Assembly (NCBI RefSeq): GCF_019097845.1 | Contig: NZ_JAHRGM010000024.1 | Coordinates: forward strand, 434,001-498,000 | Length of the DNA stretch: 64,000 bases | From: Sphingobium sp. AS12 | GTDB lineage: Bacteria > Pseudomonadota > Alphaproteobacteria > Sphingomonadales > Sphingomonadaceae | Reading direction: 5' to 3' | Part shown: in pieces, positions 16,951 through 25,877 of the stretch | How the letters are laid out: every line of letters starts with the position of its first letter | Numbering within the stretch: the first letter of the stretch is position 1 | Translations under genes and position numbers: made by a program | The notes under the pieces: model-generated | Database searches by the model: none | What the model saw: the letters and a program-made list of their open reading frames with translations, nothing else | Told to the model about the DNA's origin: nothing

Positions 16951-17721
16951 ATGCGTGTATTTAAGAGGGTGACAGCAGCGGCGCTCTGTCTGGCGCTGGC
17001 CGCGCCGCAAGCCATGGCCGCCGACAAGGGATCGTCCGGTCGTCAGGCCCAGACTAAAAAGCAGATGGAAATCCCCCGCTGCACCAAGCGCCTGGGCACC
17101 GTCGCGATCGTCGAGCCGGACAATCAGTGGTGGCGCGAACTCAATCTGGGCAGCCCCGAAGCGATCATCAAGCTGTTCGTCCAGCAATCGGGCTGTTTCG
17201 GCATCGTCAATCGCGGCCGATCAATGGCCAGCCGCAATCTCGAACGCGCCATGGCGGATTCGGGCGAATTGCAGTCGGGCAGCAATCTGGGCAAGGGTCA
17301 GGTCAAGGCTGCGGACTATTTCATCCAGCCTGACATTGTGACCACCAACAAGAATAGCGGCGGCAATGCCTTTGGCGGGATGCTGGGCGGGATGCTGGGC
17401 GGCCGGATCGGCGGCGCGCTGCTCGGCGGCATCTCGGTGAAGAAAAGCGAAGCTAATGTCATGCTGTCGGTGGTCAACGCCCGCACGACCGAAGAGGAAG
17501 TGATGGCGGAAGGCTATTTCCGCAAGTCAGACCTGAGCTTTGGCGGCGGTGGCGGCCTGGGCTGGATGGGCGGTCTGGCTGCAGTTGGCGGCGGCGGTTA
17601 CCAGAATACCGACATCGGTCAGGTGATCGTGCTCGCTTATCTGGACGCCTATACCAAGATGGTGACGCAGATGGGCGGCCTGCCTGAAAATGCGGCAGCG
17701 GCAGCGCCCGTCGCCAAATAA
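16951..17721 (+). CDS. CsgG/HfaB-like secreted protein
   Basis: 256 aa from ATG at 16951, which gives a signal peptide (RVTAAALCLALAAPQAMA). The mature part resembles CsgG-type outer-membrane secretion channels: LGTVAIVEPDNQWW, SPEAIIKLFVQQSGCFGIVNR, AADYFIQPDIV. A Gly-rich repeat stretch (GGMLGGMLGGRIGG) sits in mid-protein. There is no lipobox Cys, unlike CsgG itself, so membrane attachment would differ. No curli or holdfast genes adjoin. Function uncertain. A strong terminator follows. Confidence 0.7.
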   Translation: MRVFKRVTAAALCLALAAPQAMAADKGSSGRQAQTKKQMEIPRCTKRLGTVAIVEPDNQWWRELNLGSPEAIIKLFVQQSGCFGIVNRGRSMASRNLERAMADSGELQSGSNLGKGQVKAADYFIQPDIVTTNKNSGGNAFGGMLGGMLGGRIGGALLGGISVKKSEANVMLSVVNARTTEEEVMAEGYFRKSDLSFGGGGGLGWMGGLAAVGGGGYQNTDIGQVIVLAYLDAYTKMVTQMGGLPENAAAAAPVAK

Positions 17722-17729
17722 GATCTGTA

Positions 17730-17764
17730 GGGGCGCGGCCGGACTATCTGGCTGCGCCCTTTTT
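17730..17764 (+). terminator. Rho-independent terminator after the CsgG-like gene
   Basis: GGGCGC (17731-17736) pairs with GCGCCC (17754-17759), with an inner GCC/GGC, followed by TTTTT. It overlaps the end of the convergent acyltransferase gene, so it may stop both transcripts. Confidence 0.8.
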
Positions 17765-18795
17765 CATGCCGGGACGATGGCGACCGCTGCCCGTTCGCGT
17801 CGGCGTTTCCACCAGCGCAATATTGCTTCCCCCGCAGGTCGTTCGACCGCGCGGTTGATCGCTGTCCCCAGCAGCAGCGCCACGGCGAAGGCGGCGAAGA
17901 AGCCGATCCAGGGGCTATAGCCCGCCTTGGCAACCTCCAGCATGACAATGAAGCCGACATGCTGGTGGACGAGGTAGAAGGAATAGCTGATCCCGCCCAT
18001 CCAGACGAGCGGGCGCAGGCTGAGGAAATGCAACCGTCCCGCAATCAGCGCCGCGAAGGCCGCGATCAGGACGCAGGCGACGATGGTCACGTCCCACGTC
18101 TCGATCGTCGCCACCGATGCCAGCGCCAGCAGCATATAGGGTGCCTGCTGTCGCCAACTGCGCCGCCCGGCCCAGACGCGATAGGACAGCATCCCGATGA
18201 CAAAGAAGGGCAGATAGCGCAGCACCAGCAGCATGATGATGCGTTCAGGCATGTCGGGCCAAGCGAAATAGAGCCAGCGCACCGCCAGCCATGCCGCCAG
18301 CACCGGTTCAAGCCGCTTGAGGCCCGCAAAGCGCCACAGCGCGATCATGCAGACATAGAAGCCGATCTCCACCGTCAGCGTCCAATAGGCGCCGTCGACT
18401 TCGGGCATGAAGGCAAAGCCCTGCAACATGGTAAAGTTGGCAAGGATGGCGACAGGGCCAACCAGCAACTGGGTTGCATGGGCCAGATATTCGATACCCA
18501 GCGTCAGCAGCATCGCGACGATATAAGCGGGATAGAGGCGTGCAAAGCGGTTGACGATGAAGTCCGCGACCGATCCGATGCGGTCGAGCGTGAAGAAAAT
18601 GGCAAAGCCCGAAATGGTGAAGAACAGCAGCACGCGATAATTGCCGCCGGGGAAGCTGAAAGGGACATGGCTGGCCTGCGGAAACAGCTCGTGGAAGCGG
18701 GTGGAATAATGGAAGATCAGCACGCACAGCGCCCCGATGCCGCGCAAGGCGTCCAGCTCGGTCAGGCGAGTGCGGGAGGGAAGCGATCCGGCCAT
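17764..18795 (-). CDS. Acyltransferase family 3 membrane protein (OafA-like)
   Basis: 343 aa with about ten hydrophobic helices. N-terminus TRLTELDALRGIGALCVLIFHY carries the conserved His of the family-3 acyltransferases, which move acetyl or other acyl groups onto extracellular polysaccharides or lipids. No polysaccharide cluster is adjacent, so its substrate is unknown. Upstream, three GTTAAC/CTTAAC-like boxes (18829-18860) may be its promoter region. Confidence 0.9.
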   Translation of the reverse strand: MAGSLPSRTRLTELDALRGIGALCVLIFHYSTRFHELFPQASHVPFSFPGGNYRVLLFFTISGFAIFFTLDRIGSVADFIVNRFARLYPAYIVAMLLTLGIEYLAHATQLLVGPVAILANFTMLQGFAFMPEVDGAYWTLTVEIGFYVCMIALWRFAGLKRLEPVLAAWLAVRWLYFAWPDMPERIIMLLVLRYLPFFVIGMLSYRVWAGRRSWRQQAPYMLLALASVATIETWDVTIVACVLIAAFAALIAGRLHFLSLRPLVWMGGISYSFYLVHQHVGFIVMLEVAKAGYSPWIGFFAAFAVALLLGTAINRAVERPAGEAILRWWKRRRERAAVAIVPA

Positions 18796-18828
18796 GCTGC
18801 GCTATAGCAACACGACAGCAATAAATCA

Positions 18829-18860
18829 GTTAACATCGTGGTTAACTATCGTGCCTTAAC
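18829..18860. promoter_or_regulatory. Repeated TTAA boxes upstream of the acyltransferase gene
   Basis: GTTAAC at 18829-18834, GTTAAC at 18841-18846 and CTTAACC near 18855. TTAA-spacer-TTAA resembles the binding site of the alphaproteobacterial cell-cycle regulator CtrA, but the spacers (8 and about 10) differ from the usual 7, so this is only a candidate. Confidence 0.3.
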
Positions 18861-18905
18861 CCTCTTTTGTTGCCGATAGTTTGCCAGATCGCATCAGTCA
18901 GGCCA

Positions 18906-19442
18906 TCAATGCGCCTCGGCAGCCCGTTTCAGGCCCTGCAACTGTTCGTTCAGCACCTGATCGACGATCGGCGCCATCGCGGCTGGACCACTGCGCAAAT
19001 AGCCCCCAACCATATAGGTCATGATGACTTGAACCCCCTTGCCCTTTGGCTGGATCGTAAAGTCGAGCGTGCCAACGACGCCTTCGCTCTGGAGCGGCCC
19101 CAGCGCGGCTGAGAGGCGCAACTGTTTGCCGCGGACCGCGTAGATGACGCGGCCATGTTCGATACTGCCGGCTTTACCGGATGGATCGGGGAGTGTTTCG
19201 CAAAAACAGCCGCCAGCACGCGGGTCGAGAGTCATATTGGCCGAATCGCCGCTATAGGTGTGACTATCATTCCACCAGCGACCGGGCGCCGCCAACAAGG
19301 CATAGACCGCGCCAGCCTCCGCCGCGATCTCGACGCTGCTTTGCGTCGCAAAGCCGATATCGCTGGTCGCCGTTACAGCAGAATGGGCTGGCGCGGCCAT
19401 CGCCGCACCAGCCCATGCCAATAGTCCGATTATGCGCATCAT
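18906..19442 (-). CDS. Secreted SRPBCC (START-like) family protein
   Basis: 178 aa with a signal peptide (GLLAWAGAAMAAPAHS). The mature part is an SRPBCC hydrophobic-pocket fold: ATQSSVEIAAEAGAVYALLAAPGRWW at the start, RAGGCFCETLPD in mid-protein, GTLDFTIQPKGKGVQVIMTY, and a C-terminal helix NEQLQGLKRAAE. The ligand is unknown. Export of such a domain is less common than cytoplasmic forms. It lies downstream of adk on the same strand after a 34-bp gap and could belong to the same transcript. Confidence 0.82.
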   Translation of the reverse strand: MMRIIGLLAWAGAAMAAPAHSAVTATSDIGFATQSSVEIAAEAGAVYALLAAPGRWWNDSHTYSGDSANMTLDPRAGGCFCETLPDPSGKAGSIEHGRVIYAVRGKQLRLSAALGPLQSEGVVGTLDFTIQPKGKGVQVIMTYMVGGYLRSGPAAMAPIVDQVLNEQLQGLKRAAEAH

Positions 19443-19476
19443 GCTCTCCCCCTATTGCGTGCGGGGGCAGTCTAGC

Positions 19477-20133
19477 TCAGGCGACGCCGCCGTCCAAGAT
19501 GGCGGCGATCGCGACGCTGACATCGTCCATGTCCGCCATGCCGTCAACGCGCGACACGATGCCGCGGGCTTCGTAGATCGGCAGGATCGGTGCGGTCTTG
19601 GCGCGATATTCGGCCATGCGGGTGCGCACCGTTTCCTCATTGTCGTCGGGACGACGCTTGAATTCGCCGCCGCCACACTTGTCGCAGACGCCTTCGACCT
19701 TGGGCGTCTTGAACGTGTCGTGATAGCCTTCGCCGCAGCTGGCGCAGGTGAAGCGGCCAGTGATGCGTTCAACCAGCGCGTCTTCATTCACTTCCAGTTC
19801 GACGACATGGTCGAGCGAACGGCTGCGCTGCTCCAATATGGCGTCAAGCGAATGGGCCTGCGCCTCGGTCCGCGGATAGCCGTCGAAGATGACCCCGGTG
19901 TCGGGAGCGAGCGCATCGAGCGCCTCGCCAATGATGCCGGATACGACTTCGTCAGGCACCAGAGCGCCAGATTCCATCAAAGCCTTAGCCTGCAAACCGA
20001 CGGGCGTACCCGCCTTCACCGCGGCGCGCAGCATGTCGCCGGTGGACAGCTGGACCATGCCCCGGCTTTCGACCAGACGGCTGGCCTGCGTCCCCTTGCC
20101 AGCACCCGGAGGGCCAAGCAATATGATGTTCAT
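19477..20133 (-). CDS. adk: Adenylate kinase
   Basis: 218 aa from ATG at 20133 (MNIILLGPPGAGKGTQ), chosen over earlier in-frame ATGs because it matches the family start and follows GGGGAG. It converts ATP + AMP to two ADP. Seen: the P-loop, TGDMLRAAVKAGT, DGYPRTEAQA, and a lid with four Cys (CASCGEGYH...CDKCGGGEF), the zinc-binding long-lid type. It is the last gene of the ribosomal cluster, after secY. Confidence 0.98.
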   Translation of the reverse strand: MNIILLGPPGAGKGTQASRLVESRGMVQLSTGDMLRAAVKAGTPVGLQAKALMESGALVPDEVVSGIIGEALDALAPDTGVIFDGYPRTEAQAHSLDAILEQRSRSLDHVVELEVNEDALVERITGRFTCASCGEGYHDTFKTPKVEGVCDKCGGGEFKRRPDDNEETVRTRMAEYRAKTAPILPIYEARGIVSRVDGMADMDDVSVAIAAILDGGVA

Positions 20134-20179
20134 CGCGCGCATTCTCCCCTGTTGTGCGCCCTTGGCCATTATGCGCCGA

Positions 20180-21544
20180 TCAGCGCATACGGCCTTTCAG
20201 CTTCGCCTTCTTGATCAGATCCCCATATTGATGGGCGAGCAGATGGCTTTGAATCTGGGTCACCGTATCGACCGTAACATTGACGACGATCAACAAGCTA
20301 GTCCCACCAAGGTAGAATGGAATTCCCGCCCGTGCGATGGCGAACTCCGGCACCAGGCAGATGAAGGCCAGATAAGCCGCGCCAATCACCGTGATGCGCG
20401 TCAGCACATAATCCAGGTAATTTTCGGTATTCTTGCCCGGACGGATGCCGGGAATGAAGCCGCCATTGCGCTTGAGATTGTCAGCCGTTTCTTCCGGGTT
20501 GAACACCACGGCGGTGTAGAAGAAGCAGAAGAACACAATGCCAAGGCCGTACAACGCCATATAGACCGGGCTGCCGTGCGACAGATACTGGTTCAGCGTC
20601 AGCACGAAATCGCCCAGCCTGCTCTCACCCGCCACGGTCTGACCCGCGAATTGCGAGATGGTGAGCGGCATCAGCAGCAGCGAACTGGCGAAGATTGGCG
20701 GGATGACGCCAGCGGTGTTGACCTTGAGCGGCAAATGGCTGCGGTCCGCCTGCATCAGGCCCTGGCGAGTCTGGCGCTTGGGATATTGGATAAGCACCCG
20801 GCGCTGGGCGCGCTCCATGAAGCAGATCAAAAGGACCAGGCCGACGGCCATCACCATGATCAGGAAGATCAGCAGGCCGGAGATCGTGCCTTCACTGCCC
20901 GACTTGAAAAGGTTGCTGAGCGTCACCGGCAGCTGGGCGACGATGCCCGCCATGATGATGAGCGACACGCCATTGCCGATGCCGCGTGAGGTGATCTGTT
21001 CACCCAGCCACATCAGGAACATGGTGCCGCCGATCAGCGAGACCACGGCGGTCAGGCGGAACAACATGCCCGGTTCGATGACAGCAGCCACGCCCGATTG
21101 CGCGCCAAAGCCTTCAAGCCCGACGGCAATGAAATAGCCCTGAACCGCGGTCAGACCTACCGTGCCATAGCGGGTATATTGGTTGAGCTTCTTGCGCCCG
21201 CTCTCGCCTTCCTTCTTGATCGCTGCCAGCTTGGGCGACAGCGACGCGCCCAACTGCACCACGATCGAGGCGGTGATATAGGGCATGACGCCGAGCGCAA
21301 TCAGGCTCATGCGCGACAGGCTGCCACCGGAGAAGGTGTTGAAGATGTCGAGGATGCCGCCCTGCGTCTGGCTGTAGAGCTGCGACAGGGCCGTCGGATC
21401 GACACCGGGCAGCGGCACGAAGCTGAGGAAACGGAACACGATCAGCGCGCCCAGCGTAAACCACAGGCGCTTCTTGAGGTCGGTCGCCTGGCTGAATTTC
21501 GCGAGGCTGAGATTGGATGCGAGCTGGTCGGCTCTCGATGCCAT
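20180..21544 (-). CDS. secY: Preprotein translocase channel subunit SecY
   Basis: 454 aa with ten transmembrane helices. Seen: FVPLPGVDPTALSQLY near the plug, MPYITASIVVQL, GESGRKKLNQYTRYGT, PKRQTRQGLMQAD in the ribosome-binding loop, and KRNGGFIPGIRPGKNT, all diagnostic. SecY forms the protein-conducting channel with SecE and SecG. A 195-bp gap to rplO upstream holds a structured hairpin. Confidence 0.98.
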   Translation of the reverse strand: MASRADQLASNLSLAKFSQATDLKKRLWFTLGALIVFRFLSFVPLPGVDPTALSQLYSQTQGGILDIFNTFSGGSLSRMSLIALGVMPYITASIVVQLGASLSPKLAAIKKEGESGRKKLNQYTRYGTVGLTAVQGYFIAVGLEGFGAQSGVAAVIEPGMLFRLTAVVSLIGGTMFLMWLGEQITSRGIGNGVSLIIMAGIVAQLPVTLSNLFKSGSEGTISGLLIFLIMVMAVGLVLLICFMERAQRRVLIQYPKRQTRQGLMQADRSHLPLKVNTAGVIPPIFASSLLLMPLTISQFAGQTVAGESRLGDFVLTLNQYLSHGSPVYMALYGLGIVFFCFFYTAVVFNPEETADNLKRNGGFIPGIRPGKNTENYLDYVLTRITVIGAAYLAFICLVPEFAIARAGIPFYLGGTSLLIVVNVTVDTVTQIQSHLLAHQYGDLIKKAKLKGRMR

Positions 21545-21680
21545 GGTGGCTGCCCTTCAAATCATGCGTGCCGGAGCGCCATGGCCCCGGAGCGGAATCG
21601 CTCATCCCTTAGCGGGACGGGTTAGCCGTGTCGAACGGGGAGTTGCCGCGCAAGCGACAAAAGCCTCCCCCCAGATACGC

Positions 21681-21716
21681 ATAGCCCCGCCAACCCATAT
21701 CGGGCAGCGGGGCTAT
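21681..21716 (-). promoter_or_regulatory. Hairpin in the rplO-secY gap
   Basis: ATAGCCCCGC and GCGGGGCTAT form a perfect 10-bp stem across a 16-nt centre that itself can pair CCC with GGG. No T-run follows on the transcribed strand. It may be an attenuator, an mRNA-processing site or a stability element setting SecY level against ribosomal proteins. Confidence 0.55.
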
Positions 21717-21739
21717 ACATGCAAGTCTGGGACGGCGGA

Positions 21740-22273
21740 TTAGGCCTTCCGGGCAGCCTTGGCAGCGGCAAGTGCCGTGCCCTTCTTGGCCTTCGCCTTG
21801 TCGGCGGCCGCAACGACTTCGATCACTTCAACCTTGCCACCGGCCTTTTCGACCGCTTCCAGCGCGCCCTTCGACGCACCGGAGACCAGGAAGCTGACCT
21901 TGGCAGTCAGTTCACCCTTGGCGAGCAGACGGACGCCATCCTTGCCACCACGGGCAAGCGAGGCGGCCTTGAGCGCTGCATGGTCGATGGTCGCGTTGGC
22001 GTCCAGCTTGCCGGCGTCGATCGCCTTCTGCACCGCGCCCAGGTTCACGATCGCAAAATCGCTGGCGAAGATGTTGTTGAAGCCGCGCTTCGGGATCCGC
22101 ATGTGGAGCGGCATCTGGCCACCCTCGAACCCGTTGATGGCGACGCCCGAACGCGCCTTGGCGCCCTTCTGGCCGCGACCGGCGGTCTTGCCCTTGCCCG
22201 AACCGATGCCGCGTCCAACGCGCATACGGCCCTTGCGGGCGCCATCATTGTCACGGATGTCATTGAGTTTCAT
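21740..22273 (-). CDS. rplO: 50S ribosomal protein L15
   Basis: 177 aa from ATG at 22273 ([14 protein letters not shown]); a GTG three codons earlier is less likely. [18 protein letters not shown] and [18 protein letters not shown] are the L15 signatures. The C-terminus runs on into an Ala/Lys-rich tail ([18 protein letters not shown]), longer than the E. coli protein (144 aa). A terminator-like hairpin separates it from rpmD. Confidence 0.97.
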   Translation of the reverse strand: MKLNDIRDNDGARKGRMRVGRGIGSGKGKTAGRGQKGAKARSGVAINGFEGGQMPLHMRIPKRGFNNIFASDFAIVNLGAVQKAIDAGKLDANATIDHAALKAASLARGGKDGVRLLAKGELTAKVSFLVSGASKGALEAVEKAGGKVEVIEVVAAADKAKAKKGTALAAAKAARKA

Positions 22274-22350
22274 GTCTTGCACTCGCTTTCGCTATGTTCG
22301 CGCCATCCCCAAGCGGGGAACTAAAGAGGCCGGGCCGATAGCCCAACCCT

Positions 22351-22379
22351 AGAAAAACGAAAGAGGGGTTTTCCCCTCT
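22351..22379 (-). terminator. Rho-independent terminator/attenuator between rpmD and rplO
   Basis: On the reverse strand AGAGGGG pairs with CCCCTCT over an AAAA loop, followed by TTCGTTTTTCT. The classic stem-plus-T-run lies inside the spc operon, 30 bp after the rpmD stop, so it probably reduces or tunes transcription into rplO-secY-adk. Confidence 0.8.
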
Positions 22380-22408
22380 CCCGCTTCATTTCGTCGGATC
22401 AAAGGGCC

Positions 22409-22588
22409 TTAGCCCTCGACCACCTGCACCATGTGCGGCAGCTTACGGATGGCACCGCGGACTTCCGCCGTGTCTTCCAGTTCCACCACGCGGTTCATCT
22501 TGCCCAGGCCCAGGCCGATCAGAATCTTCTTCTGGTCGGCGGGACGGCGGATCGGTGAACCGATCTGCTTGATCTTGATCTTGGCCAT
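22409..22588 (-). CDS. rpmD: 50S ribosomal protein L30
   Basis: 59 aa, read directly from the reverse strand. [33 protein letters not shown] and [16 protein letters not shown] match bacterial L30 throughout. It lies 5 bp after rpsE in the usual spc-operon order. Its small size puts it below common ORF cut-offs. Confidence 0.96.
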   Translation of the reverse strand: MAKIKIKQIGSPIRRPADQKKILIGLGLGKMNRVVELEDTAEVRGAIRKLPHMVQVVEG

Positions 22589-22593
22589 ATCGC

Positions 22594-23322
22594 TTACTCC
22601 GCAATCGCTTCGGCGTCGGCAGCGGCCAACTCGACCGAGGCACCACCGCGACGAAGCAGGTCGGCGACCTTCTTGCCGCGACGCTGCGCCACCGACTTGG
22701 GGCTGGTCTGCTCGCCCAGCGCCGCAAAGGTCGCCCGGATCATGTTATAGGGGTTCGACGTGCCGTTGGACTTGGTCACGACGTCCGCAACGCCCAGGCT
22801 TTCGAACACGGCGCGCATCGGACCACCGGCGATGATGCCCGTACCGGCAGGTGCCGAACGGACCGTCACCTTGCCAGCACCGAAATGGCCCAGGCCATCA
22901 TGATGCAGCGTACGGCCTTCCTTCAGAGGGACGCGAACCATTGCCTTCTTGGCAGCGGCAGTCGCCTTGCTGATCGCTTCAGGCACTTCGCGCGCCTTGC
23001 CATGGCCAAAGCCCGCACGACCCTTGCCGTCGCCAACGACGACCAGAGCCGCGAAACCGAAGCGCTTACCGCCCTTGACGGTCTTGCTGACGCGGTTGAT
23101 GTGAACCAGCTTCTCGATCAGTTCTTCACCCTGATCTTCGTCGCGGTTGCCGCCACGACGATCGTCACGACGGCCACGGCCGCCGCGATCGCCGCCGCCA
23201 CGGTTGCGATCGCCGCCGCCACGGTTGCCACGGGCACCGCGGCCAGGACCGCGACCTTCGGTCGGTGCAGCGTCTGCACCGTCGACGGGCGCAGCGACTT
23301 CAATGGTGTTTTCGTCTGCCAT
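22594..23322 (-). CDS. rpsE: 30S ribosomal protein S5 with long RG-rich N-terminal extension
   Basis: 242 aa, against 166 in E. coli. The ordinary S5 part begins at about residue 68 ([19 protein letters not shown]) and has [35 protein letters not shown]-like [15 protein letters not shown], and [11 protein letters not shown]. Before it are about 65 residues with acid ends and a Gly/Arg-rich core ([32 protein letters not shown]). Such RGG-like tracts bind RNA in other proteins; here it lies at the mRNA-entry face of the 30S (inference). The extended start is the only in-frame one before the RG tract. Confidence 0.95.
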   Translation of the reverse strand: MADENTIEVAAPVDGADAAPTEGRGPGRGARGNRGGGDRNRGGGDRGGRGRRDDRRGGNRDEDQGEELIEKLVHINRVSKTVKGGKRFGFAALVVVGDGKGRAGFGHGKAREVPEAISKATAAAKKAMVRVPLKEGRTLHHDGLGHFGAGKVTVRSAPAGTGIIAGGPMRAVFESLGVADVVTKSNGTSNPYNMIRATFAALGEQTSPKSVAQRRGKKVADLLRRGGASVELAAADAEAIAE

Positions 23323-23324
23323 GC

Positions 23325-23678
23325 TCAGAACTCCAGCCCGGCTTCACGGGCCGCATCGGCCAGCGCCTTGACGCGGCCATGGAAAAGGAAACCGCCGCGG
23401 TCGAACACGACGCGGGTAACGCCGGCCTTGGTCGCGGCTTCCGCCACGCGCTTGCCGACATCGGCAGCCGCATCAGCGGTCGCGCCGGTCTTGCCACGCA
23501 CATCCTTGTCCAGGGTCGAGGCGGCGGCGACGGTGGTGCCGGCGGCGTCATCAATGACCTGGGCGTAGATGTGACGACCCGAACGATGAACGCTCAGACG
23601 CGGGCGATTGCCCGACACGGCCTTGAGGGCGGTGCGAACGCGGCGACGACGCCGCTCGAAGAGGGAAAGCTTTGCCAT
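23325..23678 (-). CDS. rplR: 50S ribosomal protein L18
   Basis: 117 aa from ATG at 23678. [39 protein letters not shown], and [19 protein letters not shown] are the L18 signatures; L18 binds 5S rRNA. Two bases separate it from rpsE and one from rplF, so it is translated as part of the tight spc run. The open frame reaches further upstream only because it overlaps rplF out of phase. Confidence 0.97.
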   Translation of the reverse strand: MAKLSLFERRRRRVRTALKAVSGNRPRLSVHRSGRHIYAQVIDDAAGTTVAAASTLDKDVRGKTGATADAAADVGKRVAEAATKAGVTRVVFDRGGFLFHGRVKALADAAREAGLEF

Positions 23679-23679
23679 C

Positions 23680-24213
23680 TTACTTCTTCTTCCCTTCCTT
23701 GCGGAAGATGAATTCGCCGTCGTACTTGATGCCCTTGCCCTTATAGGGTTCGGGCTTACGCCAGCGACGGATCTCGGCCGCAACCTGTCCGACCTTCTGC
23801 TTGTCGATACCGATGATCTCGACCGTGGTGTTATCCGGGGTCTTGATCTCAATCCCTTCGGGGATCGCGTAATCGACGTCGTGGCTGTAGCCCAGCTGCA
23901 ACTTCAGGTTCTTGCCCTGCGAGTTGGCGCGGTAGCCGACGCCGGTGATCAGCAGCTTCTTGGTGAAGCCTTCGGTCACACCGGTGATGAGGTTCTGAAC
24001 CAGCGTGCGCTGCATACCCCAAAAGGCGCGCGCCGCTTTGGTCTTGTTGGCTGGCTGCACCGAAATGCCGTCATTTTCCAACGTGTAGCTGATCTCGTCG
24101 CGCAGCGGCATGGCGAGGGTGCCCTTGGGGCCCTTCACCGAGAGCTGCCCGCCCTCGATGGTCGCGGTCACCCCATTGGGGATCGCGACCGGTTTTTTAC
24201 CGATGCGGCTCAT
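23680..24213 (-). CDS. rplF: 50S ribosomal protein L6
   Basis: 177 aa. [15 protein letters not shown] at the start, VSVKGPKG-like [31 protein letters not shown] and [14 protein letters not shown] near the end. L6 lies near the sarcin-ricin loop and the factor-binding site. Its ATG overlaps the rpsH stop by one base (TAATG), a coupling seen several times in this cluster. Confidence 0.98.
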   Translation of the reverse strand: MSRIGKKPVAIPNGVTATIEGGQLSVKGPKGTLAMPLRDEISYTLENDGISVQPANKTKAARAFWGMQRTLVQNLITGVTEGFTKKLLITGVGYRANSQGKNLKLQLGYSHDVDYAIPEGIEIKTPDNTTVEIIGIDKQKVGQVAAEIRRWRKPEPYKGKGIKYDGEFIFRKEGKKK

Positions 24214-24608
24214 TAGAACACCTCCGCCAGCACTTCGCCGCCGACATTCTGTTCGCGCGCTTCCGCGTCGGACAGAACACCCTTGGGCGTCGAGACAATG
24301 GTGATGCCCAAGCCGTTGCGGACTACCGGCAGTTCCTTGGAACCGGAATAGACGCGGCGGCCAGGCTTTGACACGCGAGCGACATGCTTGATGGCCGGCT
24401 GGCCTTCAAAATATTTCAGCTCGATGCGCAGGCCGGGGTGGGCGCCAAGCGCTTCCTCGGAATAACCACGGATATAGCCTTCGCGCTGAAGCACGTCGAG
24501 AACGCGGGCGCGCAGCTTGGACGCGGGGGACATAACGCTGTCCTTCTTCGCCTGCTGCCCGTTGCGGATGCGGGTGAGCATATCACCCAGGGGATCGGTC
24601 AATGCCAT
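24213..24608 (-). CDS. rpsH: 30S ribosomal protein S8
   Basis: 131 aa. [27 protein letters not shown]-like [11 protein letters not shown] and [20 protein letters not shown] are diagnostic. S8 is a primary 16S binder and in E. coli is the translational repressor of the spc operon, acting on the rplE start; no such site was tested here. Twelve bp from rpsN. Confidence 0.98.
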   Translation of the reverse strand: MALTDPLGDMLTRIRNGQQAKKDSVMSPASKLRARVLDVLQREGYIRGYSEEALGAHPGLRIELKYFEGQPAIKHVARVSKPGRRVYSGSKELPVVRNGLGITIVSTPKGVLSDAEAREQNVGGEVLAEVF

Positions 24609-24620
24609 GAGATGATATCC

Positions 24621-24926
24621 TTACCAGCTCGACTTGGTGACGCCGGGGATCAGGCCCTTGTTGGCCAGATCACGCAGCTGAATACGGCAGAGCCGGAATT
24701 TGCGGTAATAAGCGCGCGGGCGACCGGTCAGCTCGCAGCGATTACGCACGCGAGTGGGGTTACCGTTGCGGGGAATTTCCGCCATCTTCAGACGGGCGAT
24801 CAAACGATCACCGTCGTCAGCATTGGTATCATTTGCGATCGTCTTGAGCTTCGCATAACGGCCGGCATATTTCTTCACCAGCTTCTTGCGACGTTCATTC
24901 TTGTTGATCGAACTCAGTTTCGCCAT
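24621..24926 (-). CDS. rpsN: 30S ribosomal protein S14, zinc-independent long form
   Basis: 101 aa. [47 protein letters not shown] and PGVTKSSW. The long form without the CxxC-CxxC zinc ribbon, as usual in proteobacteria; it needs no zinc. In the standard spc position between rplE and rpsH. A 64-bp gap upstream. Confidence 0.98.
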   Translation of the reverse strand: MAKLSSINKNERRKKLVKKYAGRYAKLKTIANDTNADDGDRLIARLKMAEIPRNGNPTRVRNRCELTGRPRAYYRKFRLCRIQLRDLANKGLIPGVTKSSW

Positions 24927-24990
24927 GACTTAAGTTCTCTTCCTTAGCTAATGCGTTGGGAGAGAAGCCGGGCCAAAATCCCTAAGGACT

Positions 24991-25566
24991 TTAAGCCGCC
25001 TGCTTCTCTTCTTCCTGCGGGAAGGGGAAACCGAACAGGCGCAGCAGCTCGCGCGCCTCGTCGTCCGTCTTCGCGGTGGTGGTCACGATGATGTCCATGC
25101 CGCGCACCTTGTCGACGCGGTCATAGCTGATCTCCGGGAAGATGATCTGTTCCTTGATGCCGAAGGCATAGTTGCCACGGCCATCAAAGCTCTTGGGGTT
25201 CAGACCACGGAAGTCGCGCACGCGGGGGAGCGCGATGTTGATCAGGCGATCCAGAAATTCATACATGCGCTCGCGGCGCAGCGTGACCTTGGCACCGATC
25301 GGCATCCCCTCACGCAGCTTGAACTGCGCGATCGACTTCTTCGCCTTGGTGATGACCGGCTTCTGACCAGCGATCAGTTCCATTTCCTCGGCGGCCTGGG
25401 TGACCTTCTTCTTGTCCTGGGTCGCTTCGCCCACGCCCATGTTGAGCGTGATCTTTTCGATCCGGGGGATTTCCATGACGTTCTTGTAACCGAACTTGTC
25501 GGTCATCGCCTTGATGATCTCGGCGTCATAGAGCGCTTTGGAGCGCGGGATATACATGTCGGCCAT
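24991..25566 (-). CDS. rplE: 50S ribosomal protein L5
   Basis: 191 aa. [41 protein letters not shown], and [19 protein letters not shown] are L5 signatures. L5 binds 5S rRNA in the central protuberance and bridges to S13. Its start overlaps the rplX stop by one base. A short C-terminal tail ([11 protein letters not shown]) exceeds the E. coli protein. Confidence 0.98.
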   Translation of the reverse strand: MADMYIPRSKALYDAEIIKAMTDKFGYKNVMEIPRIEKITLNMGVGEATQDKKKVTQAAEEMELIAGQKPVITKAKKSIAQFKLREGMPIGAKVTLRRERMYEFLDRLINIALPRVRDFRGLNPKSFDGRGNYAFGIKEQIIFPEISYDRVDKVRGMDIIVTTTAKTDDEARELLRLFGFPFPQEEEKQAA

Positions 25567-25877
25567 TACAGCACCTCACCGGACTTGACGGCGACGCGAA
25601 CCTTCTTGCCGTCGCGCTCCTCGAAACGAACGCGGGTCGGCTTGCCGTCCTTGTCGGCGACCGCCACGTTCGAGATGTGGAGCGGCGCAGGCTTGCGCTC
25701 GATGCCGCCCTGCGGGTTCGACTGGTCGGGCTTGCGATGCTTCACATGCACGTTGATGCCTTCGACAAGAACCTTGTCGTCCTTGGGCATCACCTGCAGG
25801 ACAGCGCCGGTACGGCCCTTGTCCTTGCCAGCCAGGACGACAATCTTGTCGCCCTTCTTGATCTTAGCAGCGCTCAT
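25566..25877 (-). CDS. rplX: 50S ribosomal protein L24
   Basis: 103 aa. A KOW motif at the start ([20 protein letters not shown]) and [31 protein letters not shown]24 starts 50S assembly. One-base overlaps with both neighbours (TAATG type). Confidence 0.97.
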   Translation of the reverse strand: MSAAKIKKGDKIVVLAGKDKGRTGAVLQVMPKDDKVLVEGINVHVKHRKPDQSNPQGGIERKPAPLHISNVAVADKDGKPTRVRFEERDGKKVRVAVKSGEVL

